A stretch of DNA of 64,000 nt from positions 987,501 to 1,051,500 of the forward strand of contig CAUEEP010000915.1 of NCBI GenBank assembly GCA_958450365.1, given 5' to 3'. The position numbers were made by a program, and so were the translations under genes. The notes beneath the pieces were generated by a model, which saw only the letters and a program-made list of their open reading frames with translations, had not been told where the DNA came from and searched no databases. Shown piece after piece: positions 21,812-33,487 of the stretch. Within the stretch, counting starts at the first letter, position 1. The number at the start of each line of letters is the position of its first letter. Origin of the DNA: Mesorhabditis belari. Lineage: Eukaryota > Nematoda > Chromadorea > Rhabditida > Rhabditidae.

Positions 21812-22600
21812 ATTTTTTGTGCTTCAAAGCAATAAAAGAATCGATTTGTCCAACTATTCCTCCTCACTCCCATCCATTCCCCACAAAATACAATCATAAC
21901 AAAGTTCCCCGCGTGATTAATCATCCTATTTTTCCAAAAACTCTTTTGGAATGCTGTTTACCAATTCAGATAAAAGAGGAATTAAAGGAGAGAAATTTTG
22001 CGTTATCACAATTTTTTACTTTCTTTTCCTTTGCTTTCTTTTGCTTTCTTTTCTTTCTTTTCCTTTCCTTTCTTTTCCTTTCTTTTCAAAGAGAGAGAGA
22101 GAGTTCAACGTGTTTATGTTTGTCGACATGACTTGATATGGGGTTATTCACTCAACAACTCACTTTACAAAGCTTTCCTGTTTAGCTTTCCTGTTTGTTT
22201 AAACATTAAAATGTTTTCAAATTTAATCAAACTACTTTTTTTTGAGTTTAAGGTTGATTTCTATACAAAAATTTGACTTGTTGTTGTTTTTTATGAGTTC
22301 GTGAAACTGTTTTCTCCAAGAAAACTTGTTTACAGTCTCTTTTTATTTGATCACATTTTCATTTTTTCATTTTCTTTGCTTAAAAATATTCTATATTTAA
22401 TCTTTTGTTATAAAAATATTCCTCTTTTCCAATAATATGATTTTTATTGCTTGAAACCTGATTTCTAAATCGATCCTGACTAACTGTAATGATATTTTTT
22501 GGTGAAATTTATATAAAACTAGAACAATTTCTTACTAGCTTTTTTTGTTGTTTATATTTTTAAGAGTTTAGAATCTTTTAGCAACAGTGAACATTTTAGA
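21812..22600. other. Upstream of array member 4, no gene seen
   Basis: Includes a TTTCC/TTTCTT pyrimidine tract (22010-22090) and a GAGAGA run. No gene recognised. Confidence 0.4.
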
Positions 22601-24054
22601 ATGAGCGAGATTCGATTCAACACCGCTTACCTTCAGCAAAACCGTGGAGTGATTAAGATTTTTCAAGTGGTCATTGGATTTATCATTAGTGGATTGTATT
22701 GTGGAGGATGGTGAGTCAAAAAACAATTGAAATTTTGATTATCGATTAAAGATTAAGTTGAGTCATAAGCTTTGCTGAGCGCTTTGCTGGGTGCTTTGCT
22801 CAGCGCTTTGCTGGGTGCTTTGTTGAGCGCTTTGCTGGGTGCTTTGCTGAGCGCTTTGTTGAGCGCTTTGCTGACAATTGGTATGACTCAAATCTTTTAC
22901 CAGAATTGATTCATTAAAAACATTAGATTTAATAAACAAATCAATTTATCCAAATATTTTCTATTTAGGTCAAAAGCTGGATGTTACGGGTACGGTCAAC
23001 TCGGCTACACGACAACTGTCAACTCTGTTGTTACCATCATCAACATTGTCTTCTTTGTGTTAAACTTGTTGAACTTGAAGTTCTGGAAACTTGTTAGTAT
23101 TGATCAAAATTTTGAATTTAAATAGATTTCAGGAAAGAATCTATGGTATAATCTGTGCAGTGCTCTTTTTGGTCGCCTCTGCGTTGATGATTTGGTTCCT
23201 TGTTGTCGAGACGTCGAATTACTCAACTACGCAAATCATTGGAACGGTTAGTTTGATGAAATTTGACACAATGTTGTTTCTAATGTTTTGACCATTTGAA
23301 CAAAATAACTTTGTCACTCCAACGGTAAAATTCTGACAAATATACATGCAACATTAACTAGTTTGGGGTGCGACCCGCTTTAACCTTATCCACGAGGATG
23401 ATTCTGCTTAAGAATGACCGAATAGCACAAAAGGTTAAAAAAGGGTTTCCCCAAAAGCGCTTATAACGTAACAAGAACACGTCGTATCCAACAATAGATT
23501 AATCCTCTTGAGAAGAGTACGGATCGGATTGATACTACGTCGATGGTGACACAAATGTTAGTAAAACCTGTTATCTAAGCAGGATTTAAAACCTGAAGGG
23601 TAGCATAAAGCAAAGTGAATTTATAACGTTACTGTTTATTAGTACAGAACCGAAATGCAACAATACCCATTACAAAAACAGCATGCGCATCAAAAATGAA
23701 ACAACAAAGTGGAAGAGGGAAGAGGGAAGGGAAGAGGGAAGGCAAAAGCCCGCTGACCCAAAAAAAAATTTTGGGAAGGGAGAAAAAGGACGAAAAATGC
23801 GACGCGAATAATTGCAAAATAGCAACGCAAATAGGAAGGAAACGGACGCGAACAACTAAACAACACTAACTTTTTGATGATAGATATGAAATTGAAAAAA
23901 AGTTCATTTACAATTAACTTGCCTCATCAAATCTTTTACCCATCAAATCATCAATGAGTATCAAATAATATTTCTATTTTAGATTCTTGTCGTCACACAA
24001 TTCCTCCTCTTTGTATGGGATGTCAAAATTCTACAAGGAGAAGCTTGGAACTAA
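22601..24054 (+). CDS. Four-helix membrane protein, array member 4
   Basis: Exons 22601-22710, 22969-23092, 23133-23246 and 23983-24054 give 139 residues. It starts MSEIRFNTAYLQQNRGVIKI, lacks the GGRSCF loop of members 1-3 (it has SKAGCYGYGQLGY), and ends FVWDVKILQGEAWN. An acceptor-like ATTTTAG lies one base before the ATG. Intron 1 holds a 12-bp minisatellite. Intron 3 (736 bp) holds inserted sequence of unlike composition. Function unknown beyond the shared four-helix, MARVEL-like topology. Confidence 0.92.
22766..22872. repeat. 12-bp minisatellite GCTTTGCTGAGC/GCTTTGCTGGGT
   Basis: About nine units in intron 1 of array member 4. Confidence 0.9.
23310..23890. mobile_element. Unclassified insertion in intron 3 of array member 4
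   Basis: This stretch is richer in G+C and lacks the poly-T of the surrounding introns. It contains GTGCGACCCGCTTTAACC, a GGGAAGAGGGAAGG tract (23710-23745) and GACGCGAA words. No terminal repeats found and no reading frame of note. Its origin as an insertion is inferred from composition and from the short introns of its paralogues. Confidence 0.4.
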
Positions 24055-24608
24055 CTTTTTCTTTGATTTTCTTTGATTTTCTTCGATTTTCTTCGATTTT
24101 CTTCTATTTTCTTTTCTTTTTCAATATCCCAAATTGAAATATAAATTTTAAAAACTTGGTTTGCCATGACTCTTTTCCAGCAACATTTCTATATTCTTTA
24201 TTGTTTATATGGCTAGAATAAAAGTGTATGCGTAATCTACAACAATGACTTAATGACTTATTAAAGGTTATTTTCAAACCCGTTTGCAAATCTAGCACCA
24301 GATTTGAGCTTCTGTATTCTCCGTAAACAAAATTTCATGTGAATAAATGTATTTTTATTTACCTTTCCTTTTCAATATCCCAAATTGAAACTAAGAAATT
24401 TTTCTGAAACTTGGTATGGATGACAAGCTGTTCCCCTTTTTCTTCCCAAACAATCGCTTTGGTTTAAAGAAGAATAGATGAAACCACTCACCCATTAGTC
24501 AATATTTTGACGAGGCGGTTCCATTGTTTCTTTTCTTGGGAACATTTTCTTGGTAAAGTTTCACATTTTCATTTCTCTAGCTTTGAGAAACGAACGGAAT
24601 TTTTGAGA

Positions 24609-25337
24609 ATGAGTGGCATTAAACTTAATCTAAGATTTCTGGAAACAAATCGCGGAATCATCAAGATTCTACAAATCATTATTGGCGCAATTATCTCCTC
24701 GCTTGTTTGTGGCAACTTGTAAGTCTATAGAAATAAGAGCTCAAAGCTTAAGAGCTCAAAGCTTAAGAGCTTAAAGCTTAAGAGCTTAAAGCTTAAGAGC
24801 TCAAAGCTTAAGAGCTTAAGAGCTTAAGAGCTCAAATCTTCATAATGAGTACCTGATTGAGACAATCTTTTGAGTGCTTATAAGGTTGACTCTATTATCT
24901 GTAAAAATCTCTCTGCAATCTAGAGTAAAGAATGAAATTCAGCCTTTGGGATAAGCACTACTGTTGGTCTTATGGAAACCGAGGTTACGCAGGGATTTGG
25001 AACAGTGCTTGTCTTTTCATCAATATTATTCTTCTCATCCTTCACCTCACCAACATCAAAATTAAAAAATTAGTAAGACTCAGTAAAATTTAAAAAATAA
25101 GATCACTTAGGAGCGAGTCTATGCGATAATTGCTCTTATTCTATATATGATTGCTGTCGGGATGTTGATCTGGTATTGGGCTCATATTGGTGGAGCTTGG
25201 GATGGAGTCGTTGGAACGGTAAGATTGATTTGTAGGCTTTATTTTAAACCTATCAATGTTTTAAGGTTTTGGCTATTGTTATGACTGGATTGTACATTTG
25301 GGATCTACAAATTCTTCAAGGAGACTCTTCGGATTAA
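24609..25337 (+). CDS. Four-helix membrane protein, array member 5
   Basis: Exons 24609-24718, 24943-25072, 25111-25218 and 25266-25337 encode 139 residues. It starts MSGIKLNLRFLETNRGIIKI; the loop after helix 1 reads LWDKHYCWSYGNRGY; it ends IWDLQILQGDSSD. Intron phases equal those of the other four genes. For exon 2, the acceptor ending GAAATTCAG was chosen over an earlier TCTAG because only it keeps the frame. With member 4 it forms a second subgroup (Tyr/Gly-rich first loop), unlike members 1-3 (GGRSCF). A 15-bp repeat sits in intron 1. Confidence 0.92.
24728..24833. repeat. 15-bp minisatellite AAGAGCT(C/T)AAAGCTT
   Basis: About seven units in intron 1 of array member 5. Each contains the palindromes AAGCTT and GAGCTC. 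Confidence 0.9.
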
Positions 25338-25769
25338 TGATTATTGATGGATTTTTGAATTGCTATATTATATTGCCATGCTGAGAATAAAGAAGCTAAT
25401 TTATAGTAGTTTATCATTCAACCAACTTTCAGTTCCTCTAGATTTCTTTGTCAGAACCAATCCTCTAGAACCAACCCTTTAGAACCAACCCTCTAGAACC
25501 AATCATCTAGATTTCTTTGTCAATACTATTTTCTATTCTGTGTAACTTTTGCTGGTCTACTTACCAAATAAAATATATTTATATTCAAGAAAAATGAAAA
25601 ACGCTCAAACACTTAACAAGAAAAGTAGAGAAAAAGGCGAAAAGGATCTTTTGAGTGGGGTCTTTGAGCCAAATCGATTGATTTCTCTTGTTGACTAATC
25701 TCTCAGTTGTAACTCTAGGCTTTAAGCCTTTTAGCCTTTATTGTTTATCAAAAAAGTACTATTTTCTAA

Positions 25770-28154
25770 ATGGAAAATAGTGAATTCGGTTGGGCTGATT
25801 TACCTCTACCGTTACTCGAGCAAATCTTTGAGATTCTTCCTATTAAATACAAAGGAAGAGCGGCTCAAGTAAGTTGACTTCAAATCTCAACAATTAAGAG
25901 TTTTACATAGGCTTGTTTCTCATGGTATTGTGCCCTAAAAAGTGATCGTTGTTGGCGATATTTTCAATATAAAGATGACATTTTTGTGCGCCGAAAGTTC
26001 ACTCAACATTCTGGATGGCAAAATCATATTGATCACTATAGAATTCGGTACAAATTTTTCACTAAATCTAGAAGAAAAGTTTAGATTTCTTACCGCTAAA
26101 GTTGTCACCAAGTGGCATCGATTTGAAGTGATTCCAGTAGCCAATTTGTCGAATATGTACGAATTTCTGAGAACGATCTCAAATTTTTCTGAATACTATG
26201 AAAGAAATGCTGGTGAAGAGCCTTTATCAGGACTGCGATCTTTTCGCTTTCATTGGGAAATGTTGATTCAAAAAGCTGCACTGAATCAATTCAATCGAGA
26301 TGAAAGCAGTCGGCAAGAGGATCAGAATGAAAAGCATAAACCGGATGTGAGTTAAACCGGATATATAAATATAAAATACCGTATTTCCTCTAGTAGTGCA
26401 CTTGGCAGAGTTGATGCCTATTTTACGGTTTCCAAGTTATCCCAGAAGCTCAACGCTTTAATCCCCCACTAGATCTCATCGTCAGCTATATTTTCCGACC
26501 CCACATCGATAGGTTCTGATAAGCGGTTCTCGAGATTTCGAGGAATTTAGGCAACACTCAAGCTTAGGCTTAGTCTTAGGTTCAGGCTCAGGCCCAGGCT
26601 TAGGTCCACGCTCAGGCCCAGGCTTAGAGTTAGGCTTAGACTTAGGCTTACTCACAACGATACTCACCACTTATTGCCCAACCTGGTAAATACCGTATTC
26701 TCTCTAATAGTAGTACACCCTGGCGAGCCGAGTTGGTCACTATTTTACGGTTGCCAAATTTTTGCAGAAGCTCAACCCTCAAATCCCCCACTAGATCTCA
26801 TCGTCAGCTGCATTTTCCGACCCCACATTGATAGGTTCTGATAAGCTTCTCGAGATTTCGAGCAATTTAGGCGACTGCAATTTAGCAATTTAGGGTGCAC
26901 TACTATTAGAGAAAATACGGTTTTGTGAAAGATAAGCAAAGCGGATTTAGGAGGTTCGGGATATCGGTACTGGTGGCACAATGCTTGAGGGAATCTGGTT
27001 TTTTCTTCAACATCTTTATGGCCTCAAAGTGCTTTCGTTAACCAATCTACAATTAGCTGAACGGGAATTCAATCCATTTATGGAAAAAGCAAGTTTAAAG
27101 GCTTTTTTTTAAATGTTTTTCTCTAGATCTGGCTATTCTTCAATGAAAAATTAGAGGAATTCTATCTTTTGAATGCAACTCTTTACCGAAAATCAATTAT
27201 GTACTTGGGATTGTTTTTAAATCTTCGAAAATTGGTTGTTTCTCCTCAACACATCGATGATGATAGTCTGATTTTGATTGGAGATTTGCAGTACTTAAAA
27301 ACTTTTATGTTGGTTCAGGTAGATCGTTGAGAAGTTTCAGAATTTTTCCAGTTTAGACAGAGAAAACTTCCGAAGAACGATCGTGTTCTAGACAAGCTTG
27401 GGAAAAGTTTAAAGAAAGTAATCGAAAAAGAACGAAATTGTACTTAGTACTGTCAGGTGATTGAAAAATTAGTTAATGAATCTAGTTCTACGTTTAGGTA
27501 GATGCAAAAAAGAGATGTTGATTCAAATGGGAGCTCCTGTGCACTCGATTATTTGGGAGAACTACATTGGACAGCTTACGAAAGATCTAGCTCAACAGGT
27601 TTTCTTAATTTCTACAATATTTAAATCTTCAATAACTATTTTCAGATTTATTCTGAATATTTTGAAACTTTGACAGAGTTTATTCAAAAAGGATTGGAAA
27701 GAAAAAAACGAGAAAACAAATTTTCGGAGAGAGCTGATATTCCCGCTGTTGAGATAATGAATCAGTGTGAAAAAAAGGGAAATTTATAAACTGAAATCAA
27801 TTTTAGTTGCACTCAACTACAATATTTTGCTTTAAGAGAACGAATTTCTACAGCAACAGCTCTAATCTTAGCTTTAAAAGCGAAAGAAATGTGTTGCAAG
27901 TTGTGCATTCGACAAAATGCTTTGCTAAAAAGGGTAAGCTTAACAGAATGATCAAAATGAGCTTTAGATCGAATATTTCCATTTTACAGAACTGTTGGCC
28001 GTCTACTGATTTCATTTTCTATGGCATTAAAGTCTCTCGAAAATGGATTCTAAACATATGCTTTGATTACGATCTCACCGCTGAGAAAATCCTTGAGATC
28101 ACTCGTGATACTCGATGTATCATGAATGATCAACAATACAAGAGTTTTATTTAG
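25770..28154 (+). CDS. F-box protein with leucine-rich-like C-terminal part
   Basis: Ten exons join in phase: 25770-25868, 25911-26047, 26085-26346, 26951-27088, 27127-27318, 27357-27456, 27498-27598, 27646-27764, 27807-27933 and 27990-28154. They give ~479 residues. Residues 8-50 form an F-box (WADLPLPLLEQIFEILPIK...AACFSWYCAL), the Skp1-binding part of SCF ubiquitin ligases. The rest has irregular Leu-rich segments (LYGLKVLSLTNLQL, FLNLRKLVVSPQHI, CTQLQYFALRERISTAT), as in FBXL/FBXO33-type substrate receptors. The intron at 26048-26084 is only 37 bp, and the one at 27089 uses a GC donor. MITEs expand the intron before 26951. The substrate cannot be told. Confidence 0.88.
26376..26923. mobile_element. 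Two MITEs of the 'CTAATAGTAGTGCACCC' family, with a TTAGGC-like tract
   Basis: Copy 26694-26923 is complete, with inverted ends. Copy 26376-26560 is truncated and runs into ~100 bp of degenerate TTAGGC/CCAGGC hexamers (26560-26660). Same family as 11421-11893. Both lie in the F-box gene's third intron. Confidence 0.8.
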
Positions 28155-28289
28155 ATTTTGTTAGCTTTTAAGTTCTAGATTTCTTTGAAAGTTTACGGGT
28201 GAATAAAAGATTTATCAATTTTGATCTATCAATTTTATTTATCAATTTGATCGATCAATTTTATCGATCAATTTTATCTAACAATTTTC

Positions 28290-31200
28290 TCAAATCTCTG
28301 AATTTTCTGGTTTTATTTCTTCTTGAGAAGTCACTTTATCGATATTTTGTTCTTCAAGAGCCCATTGTTGAAGAATGTAGAAAGCAATTGTTGAAAGAAT
28401 GGCAAAAATTGAAAGAAGTCCCAATTGCCAGTAGAGATTGAGAATGGATGAAATATAGAAACAGATACCAGCAGATCCGGCCTGAAAACTCGATATTGGA
28501 TATTGGCTACATTTGATACGGATCCTTGTCATTGGCACTCCACTTTGAGCTCAAATTTCTTGGAATTGAGATATCCAATTTAAATATTCTTGGTATCATT
28601 AAATGCGCCAAGTCTTTCTCTATCGATTGGTATAAAAAGTCTTTAAATTAAACAGCCCAACAAGAAGATATTTGAGCTCAAAGTTAAATTGCCAATGGGG
28701 AAGGGGGCGGGGCGATGGACCTTTTATACGCACCCCGCCCCCGATTGCCATTGGCACTCTAACTTTGAGCTCAAATTTCTTGGAATTGAGATATCCAATT
28801 TAAATATCCTTGGTATGATTTAATCCGCCAAGTCTTTCTCTATCGATTGGTATAAAAAGTATTTAAATTGAACAGCCCAACGAGAAGATATTTGAGCTCA
28901 AAGTTAGTTACATTGTAAAGGAAGTGGGGCGCGGGTCAAATGGCTACAATTATTGGCTACAGCTGAAAGCAAGTCTTACAAAGTTGGATATAATTTTCTA
29001 TTCTAATCTAAATATTATTAGACACTAGCTTGTTACCTGAAAGAATTGAAATAAAGCAAAAGCCGGCGCTGCGTCTTTATCCTTGTAAATCCCGCCAGCT
29101 ATCGTATAGGCTTGAGTCTGCCAGCAGCTATCCCCAAGACCAAATACGAAAGCGGTGGCCAAAGAGAACCATAAGCTAAATCAGGAATAAAATCAAATAA
29201 AACTTAATAATTAAATACCCACGTAGGTTCAATGAAGGCTATTTCATCAGTTTTCTTTTGAGGAGAATCAACGGGGAGAAAGAGAAAAGACATGAGAAAA
29301 CCGAGAACGAGAAGCACTGTTCCCATCAAAACGACGATTCGACGACCATATGGAGATTTCGTTTTAGCTCCAACTCCAAAAAGAAGTCCGCCTAAACTTT
29401 GATAGTTTTAATAATCCTGATTCAAACCTATAATCTCGCCCAAACCAAGAGCCAAAACATTGTAAGCGATGCCGACCTCGTTTCGTTGTAAACGAGTAGT
29501 GGCTAAAGTTAACTTGATAGTCTTAAAAAGATTTTATATCTAACCAGCTAATGCAGCTCCATAAACACCACTATGAAAAACTCCCTCAGCTCCCAGGAAA
29601 CAAGTGACAACTGTGAGCATTAACATTTTTCGAGTTTTAACCAAAGAGAATGTTCTTGCTAAATTAGTTTAGACTTGAGTGATGATTTTAACTCACCGAA
29701 TACTTCTTTCGTTGATTGTTCTTCTAAGCCATCTGATTTCTCAGTGCCTATTGAAAAGATTAAAAGAAAAATAATTAAATTTTACCACTCCCTTTTGGAA
29801 GACAAGCCAATATAACAGCTCCGATCAAGGCTAGAATTCCAAAAACTGCGTAAACTAATTGATATGAAGAAACGAGATCACTAAAGTGTCTTGGTTTAGC
29901 TTTTCTTTCTTAAAAGCTTTCTTTCTTTCTTTGTTTCTTCCTTTCTAAAGACTTAAGGGATCTTTACGGTTAACGACGGGGGTGGAGATTATCGGCGGGG
30001 GTCAATTTTTTGGCCAACTTGCAGTCCAATTTTAGATAGATTTTTGTTTATAAATTTTGATAAAACAAATAGTTTCTGAAAGCTGACATTCTAAGCTATC
30101 TAAATCTTATTAAAACTTTCTGACCTGACAAGTTTAAGGTGTTAAAAAATGAGCTGTAAGTTGGCCAAAAAATTGGGTTTCGTCGGTAGCCGTAAAGGTC
30201 GAAGTTATGTTTTTTAGATTAACTGAACTTGAGCTATTAATTTAAAACGCTATTAATTCAGTAGAGCTATTAATTTAGGTCGAAAAACGACTACTCGTTC
30301 ATATTCTCTAAAAATATAATCAGTTAAGGTTAACGGCCGAGGCCAAGTTTTTGACCAACTTACAGCCCGATTTTATATAAGTTTATGTTAATAGCTTTTG
30401 ATAAAACAAATAGTTTCTGAAAGCTGACGTTCTAAGCTATTTAGATCTTATTAAAACTTTCTGATCTGACAAGTTTAAGGTGCCTAAAAATGAGCTGTAA
30501 GTTGACCACAAAAATTTGGCCCCGGCGATAATCGTTACCCCCGCCGTTAACCGTAAAGATCCAGCTTAGCATTTAAAACCCAATCTCTATTAAAAATTCT
30601 TAAAGGTATTAATATATTCTAAAATATTTATAATATAGTATCACCTAACGATCTAATACCTAGTTTGCAAAACAATCGCTAAGAATAAGGCTCCAGCGAT
30701 GAGAGCCATTTGCAGACCCGTCCACATGATTCCATTATTGCGATGCATGTGATGTTTTGGAGTATGACGGACAAGATTCACACCATTTCCCGTCCAAATT
30801 ACTACAATATATTAGAATAAGCAGTGCTATTGATGTGTTATTGATGTGTTATTGATGTGTTATTGATGTAAATTCAATGCAACTTACAAGCAGATCCAAT
30901 GCCTAACAATAACGCCAACGTGTAAAGCAACCATCCTCGGAGATACAAAAAGCCGAACATATAAAGAGCATAAAATAAAGCACCAATAACCATAGCCCAC
31001 TGAAAATTGTTTATTTTTAAATCGCTTTTGAAAGTAAACTCACTTTTGGACCAATTCTTGCTAAAATCGGTGGTGCTAAGAAGTTACTCAAAGTAAAAGA
31101 TAAACATAAAATCGAACTCCTGAAATTTATCGTTTTTCGATTATTAAAAGACTTTGTAAACCCACGTATAATAACCGGATTGATCAGAAATCCCATAGAT

Positions 31201-31378
31201 TTCATCAGAGGCTAAATTCCTCAAAACAGCAACCTAATACCGGGCTATTTGAGTGTAATGAAAACAAAAAAAAACAAACCACAATAAAAATCTGTCCATT
31301 ATATGCAGCTAATACGAAAAAGAAACCGATACATTGCTGAATGACGACGAATAAATCCGGAACTTGACAAGAGAACAT
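28290..31378 (-). CDS. UNC-93-like membrane transporter (MFS superfamily), copy 1
   Basis: Twelve exons, in order: 31280-31378, 31166-31233, 31044-31119, 30888-30999, 30660-30801, 29789-29880, 29697-29747, 29545-29658, 29428-29502, 29223-29391, 29037-29175, 28290-28481. They give ~442 residues with ~11-12 hydrophobic helices. Family marks are SNFLAPPILARIGPK after helix 2, IGALFYALYMFGFLYL, FHSGVYGAALA, and FGLGDSCWQTQ...APAFALFQFFQ. UNC-93-like proteins are multipass MFS-related proteins; UNC-93 itself regulates a muscle potassium channel. An acceptor-like ATTCCAG lies 3 bases before the ATG, so a further upstream exon is possible; the paralogue has ~36 extra N-terminal residues. Confidence 0.92.
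28538..28912. mobile_element. Two tandem MITEs with TTTGAGCTCAAA ends
   Basis: Units 28538-28690 and 28744-28912 are ~90% alike and both begin ACTTTGAGCTCAAATTTCTT and end ATATTTGAGCTCAAAGTTA. They lie in the last intron of the first UNC-93-like gene. Confidence 0.8.
29948..30567. mobile_element. Palindromic MITE, ends GATCTTTACGGTTAACG
   Basis: Inverted ends GGATCTTTACGGTTAACGAC and GGCGTTAACCGTAAAGATCC-like (with a CCCCCGCC run) enclose two ~200 bp mirrored arms with GTTTCTGAAAGCTGAC and TTAAGGTG segments. It lies in intron 5 of the first UNC-93-like gene. Confidence 0.85.
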
Positions 31379-31496
31379 TGTCTGGAATTAAATTGCAATA
31401 GAAGTTGTCTCGAAGAACTTTCAGTCTTTCAAAGTCTTTCAGAAAGAACGCTCTGAAACTCGTTCTCATTTTTGAACAGTTTTCGCTTGATTTCTT

Positions 31497-32640
31497 CATT
31501 TTATATCAATTTCCAGCTTAATTTAGTACATTTTACATAATCTGCAATCAAAAAAATTGATAAATCTAGACTTTTGAGGGAATAAATCTTGTGTACCAAG
31601 TCATTACTCATTCTTAAACCTCTCAATTTCCTACTCAATTTCCAATTTCCTCATTTGAGTCCATAAATCTTTACAAATTCAACGACACATCATTTAAGCT
31701 TACTTCTATCATCTTCTAGTTCTTTTCTTTATAAACAACTGCTCAATCAAAGCTCAATTTCCGGCTTAATTTAGTAAATTTTACATAATCTGCAATCAAA
31801 AAATTGATAAATCTAGATTTTTGAGGTGATAAATCTTATGTGCCAAGACATTATTCATTCTTAAATCCTCTCAATTCCTAAAGATGTTGAAGTTAAACGA
31901 GTCAAAAGAGTCAAAAGATGTCAAAGCCAGCATAATAAATAAAAACAAAAGGAAACCTTTCGAATAATTCATTTCTTTAGTTTATTCTCATTAAGTTTTA
32001 TAAGCAAATGAATCTATAAACCTTTTAATATTAACAGAAAAAGTTTCAGCTTAGCAACTTATTCTTAAACTTTTCAATTCCCTACTCAATTTCCAATTTC
32101 CTCATTTGAGTCCATAAGCCTTTACAAATTCAACGACAAATCATTTAAGCTTACTTCTATCATCTTCTAGTTCTTTTCTTTATAAACAACTGCTCAATCA
32201 AAGCTTCTTATCTCAAAAAACAAATTACTCAATAGTTCAAAATATGATTCCACCTGTGGACGAAAAAAGCTGATGTCAAATTTGCAATAACTCATTCAAC
32301 CAGCACTTCTTCATTTTATATCAATTTTCGGTTTAATTTAGTAAATTTTACATAATCTACAGTCAAAAAAATTGATAAATCTAGATTTTTGAGGTGATAA
32401 ATCTTGTGTACCAAGACATTATTCATTCTTAAATCTCTCAATTCCTAAAGATGTTCAAGTCAAAAGAGTCAAAAGAGTCAAAAGATGTCAAAGTCAGCAT
32501 AATAAATAAAAACAAAAGGAAACCTTTCGAATAATTCATTTCTTTAGTTTATTCTCATTAAGTTTTATAAGCAAATGGATTTACAAACCTTTTAATATTA
32601 ACAGAAAACGTTGCAGCTTAGCAAATTTTTCATTTTAAAC
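31497..32640. repeat. Repeat cluster 'ATTTTATATCAATTT...AAATTGATAAATCTAGA'
   Basis: The block starting near TTTTATATCAATTTCCAGCT occurs at 31498 and 32313, and partly at 31755. It includes ATAATAAATAAAAACAAAAG and TTTATTCTCATTAAGTTTTA. A further ~580 bp copy is at 49620-50200. It fills the space between the two UNC-93-like genes, with no coding content. Confidence 0.85.
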
Positions 32641-32959
32641 CCACAAACTAATTAAGCAGATTTAGCAGATTTTTTTTTAAAAAGACAAAAAATAAAAGTG
32701 TAATTGTATAAAAAAGAACTTTTTTTACTATAAAATCATCAAAATAAAATAAAATGGCAAAGTTTCGATTCGAAATTTCAGCGCTGCATTACTTCTCTTC
32801 GATTCTCTCTGTGTATTTCCGTTTCCCCTCTATTTATTTGTGTGTGCTCGAGTTCAGAACACACCGTTTTTGCATTTTTTTGTTATCCGATTAGATTTCC
32901 CGCAATGATTTTGAATGTGTAACAGTGTTTTTCTACTATTTTTCCCTTTCTGAACGGGC

Positions 32960-33300
32960 TTTTCTCTTGGGACTCAGCCCAGCGCTTCCAAAAGTTCATC
33001 GAGATTCGTGAATGAGTCAAATTTAGCATTGGCAACATTTACATGTTCTATCATACTTTAAAACTGTCGTTTAAAACTTTATCCCGAAATTTTTAAGCAT
33101 AATTTTATGAGAGATATTGACGAATGACGAATTGATTCTAACAATATCAAGATCAAATCTCCTATTTATTTTTCGTCAGACGCTTGTGTTCATTCTTTAA
33201 AAGCCCAATTGTGCACGAAGAGAAATGAAATTGTTGATGTTATTATTAAGAGAATAATAAAGGATAGAATATAATGAAGAAGGAAATGAGCGGGGCTTTT
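32960..33300 (-). pseudogene. Duplicate of the last exon and 3' flank of UNC-93-like copy 2
   Basis: About 330 bp repeat 33310-33625 head to tail. The unit starts at GGGACTCAGCCCAGC and contains minus-strand codons matching HNWAFKEG...SDEK, and reaches back into FHYILSFIIL. The duplicate stops inside the exon, lacks the acceptor, and lies downstream of the real stop, so it cannot be used as a terminal exon. Confidence 0.85.
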
Positions 33301-33487
33301 CTGAAATGGGCTTTTCTCTTGGGACTCAGCCCAGCACTTCCAAAGGAACATTGCCAACATTTAGATGTTCTTTCATACTTTAAAACCGTCGTTTAAAACT
33401 TTATTTCGAAATTTTTAAGCATAATTTTATGAGAGATATTGACGAATGACGAATTGATTCTAAAAATATCAAAATCAAATCTCCTAT

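Noticed and set aside
14407..25337. Classical SL2 operon
   Set aside because: Distances between array genes (250 bp to over 2 kb) are larger than the ~100 bp typical of nematode operons, so separate promoters are as likely.
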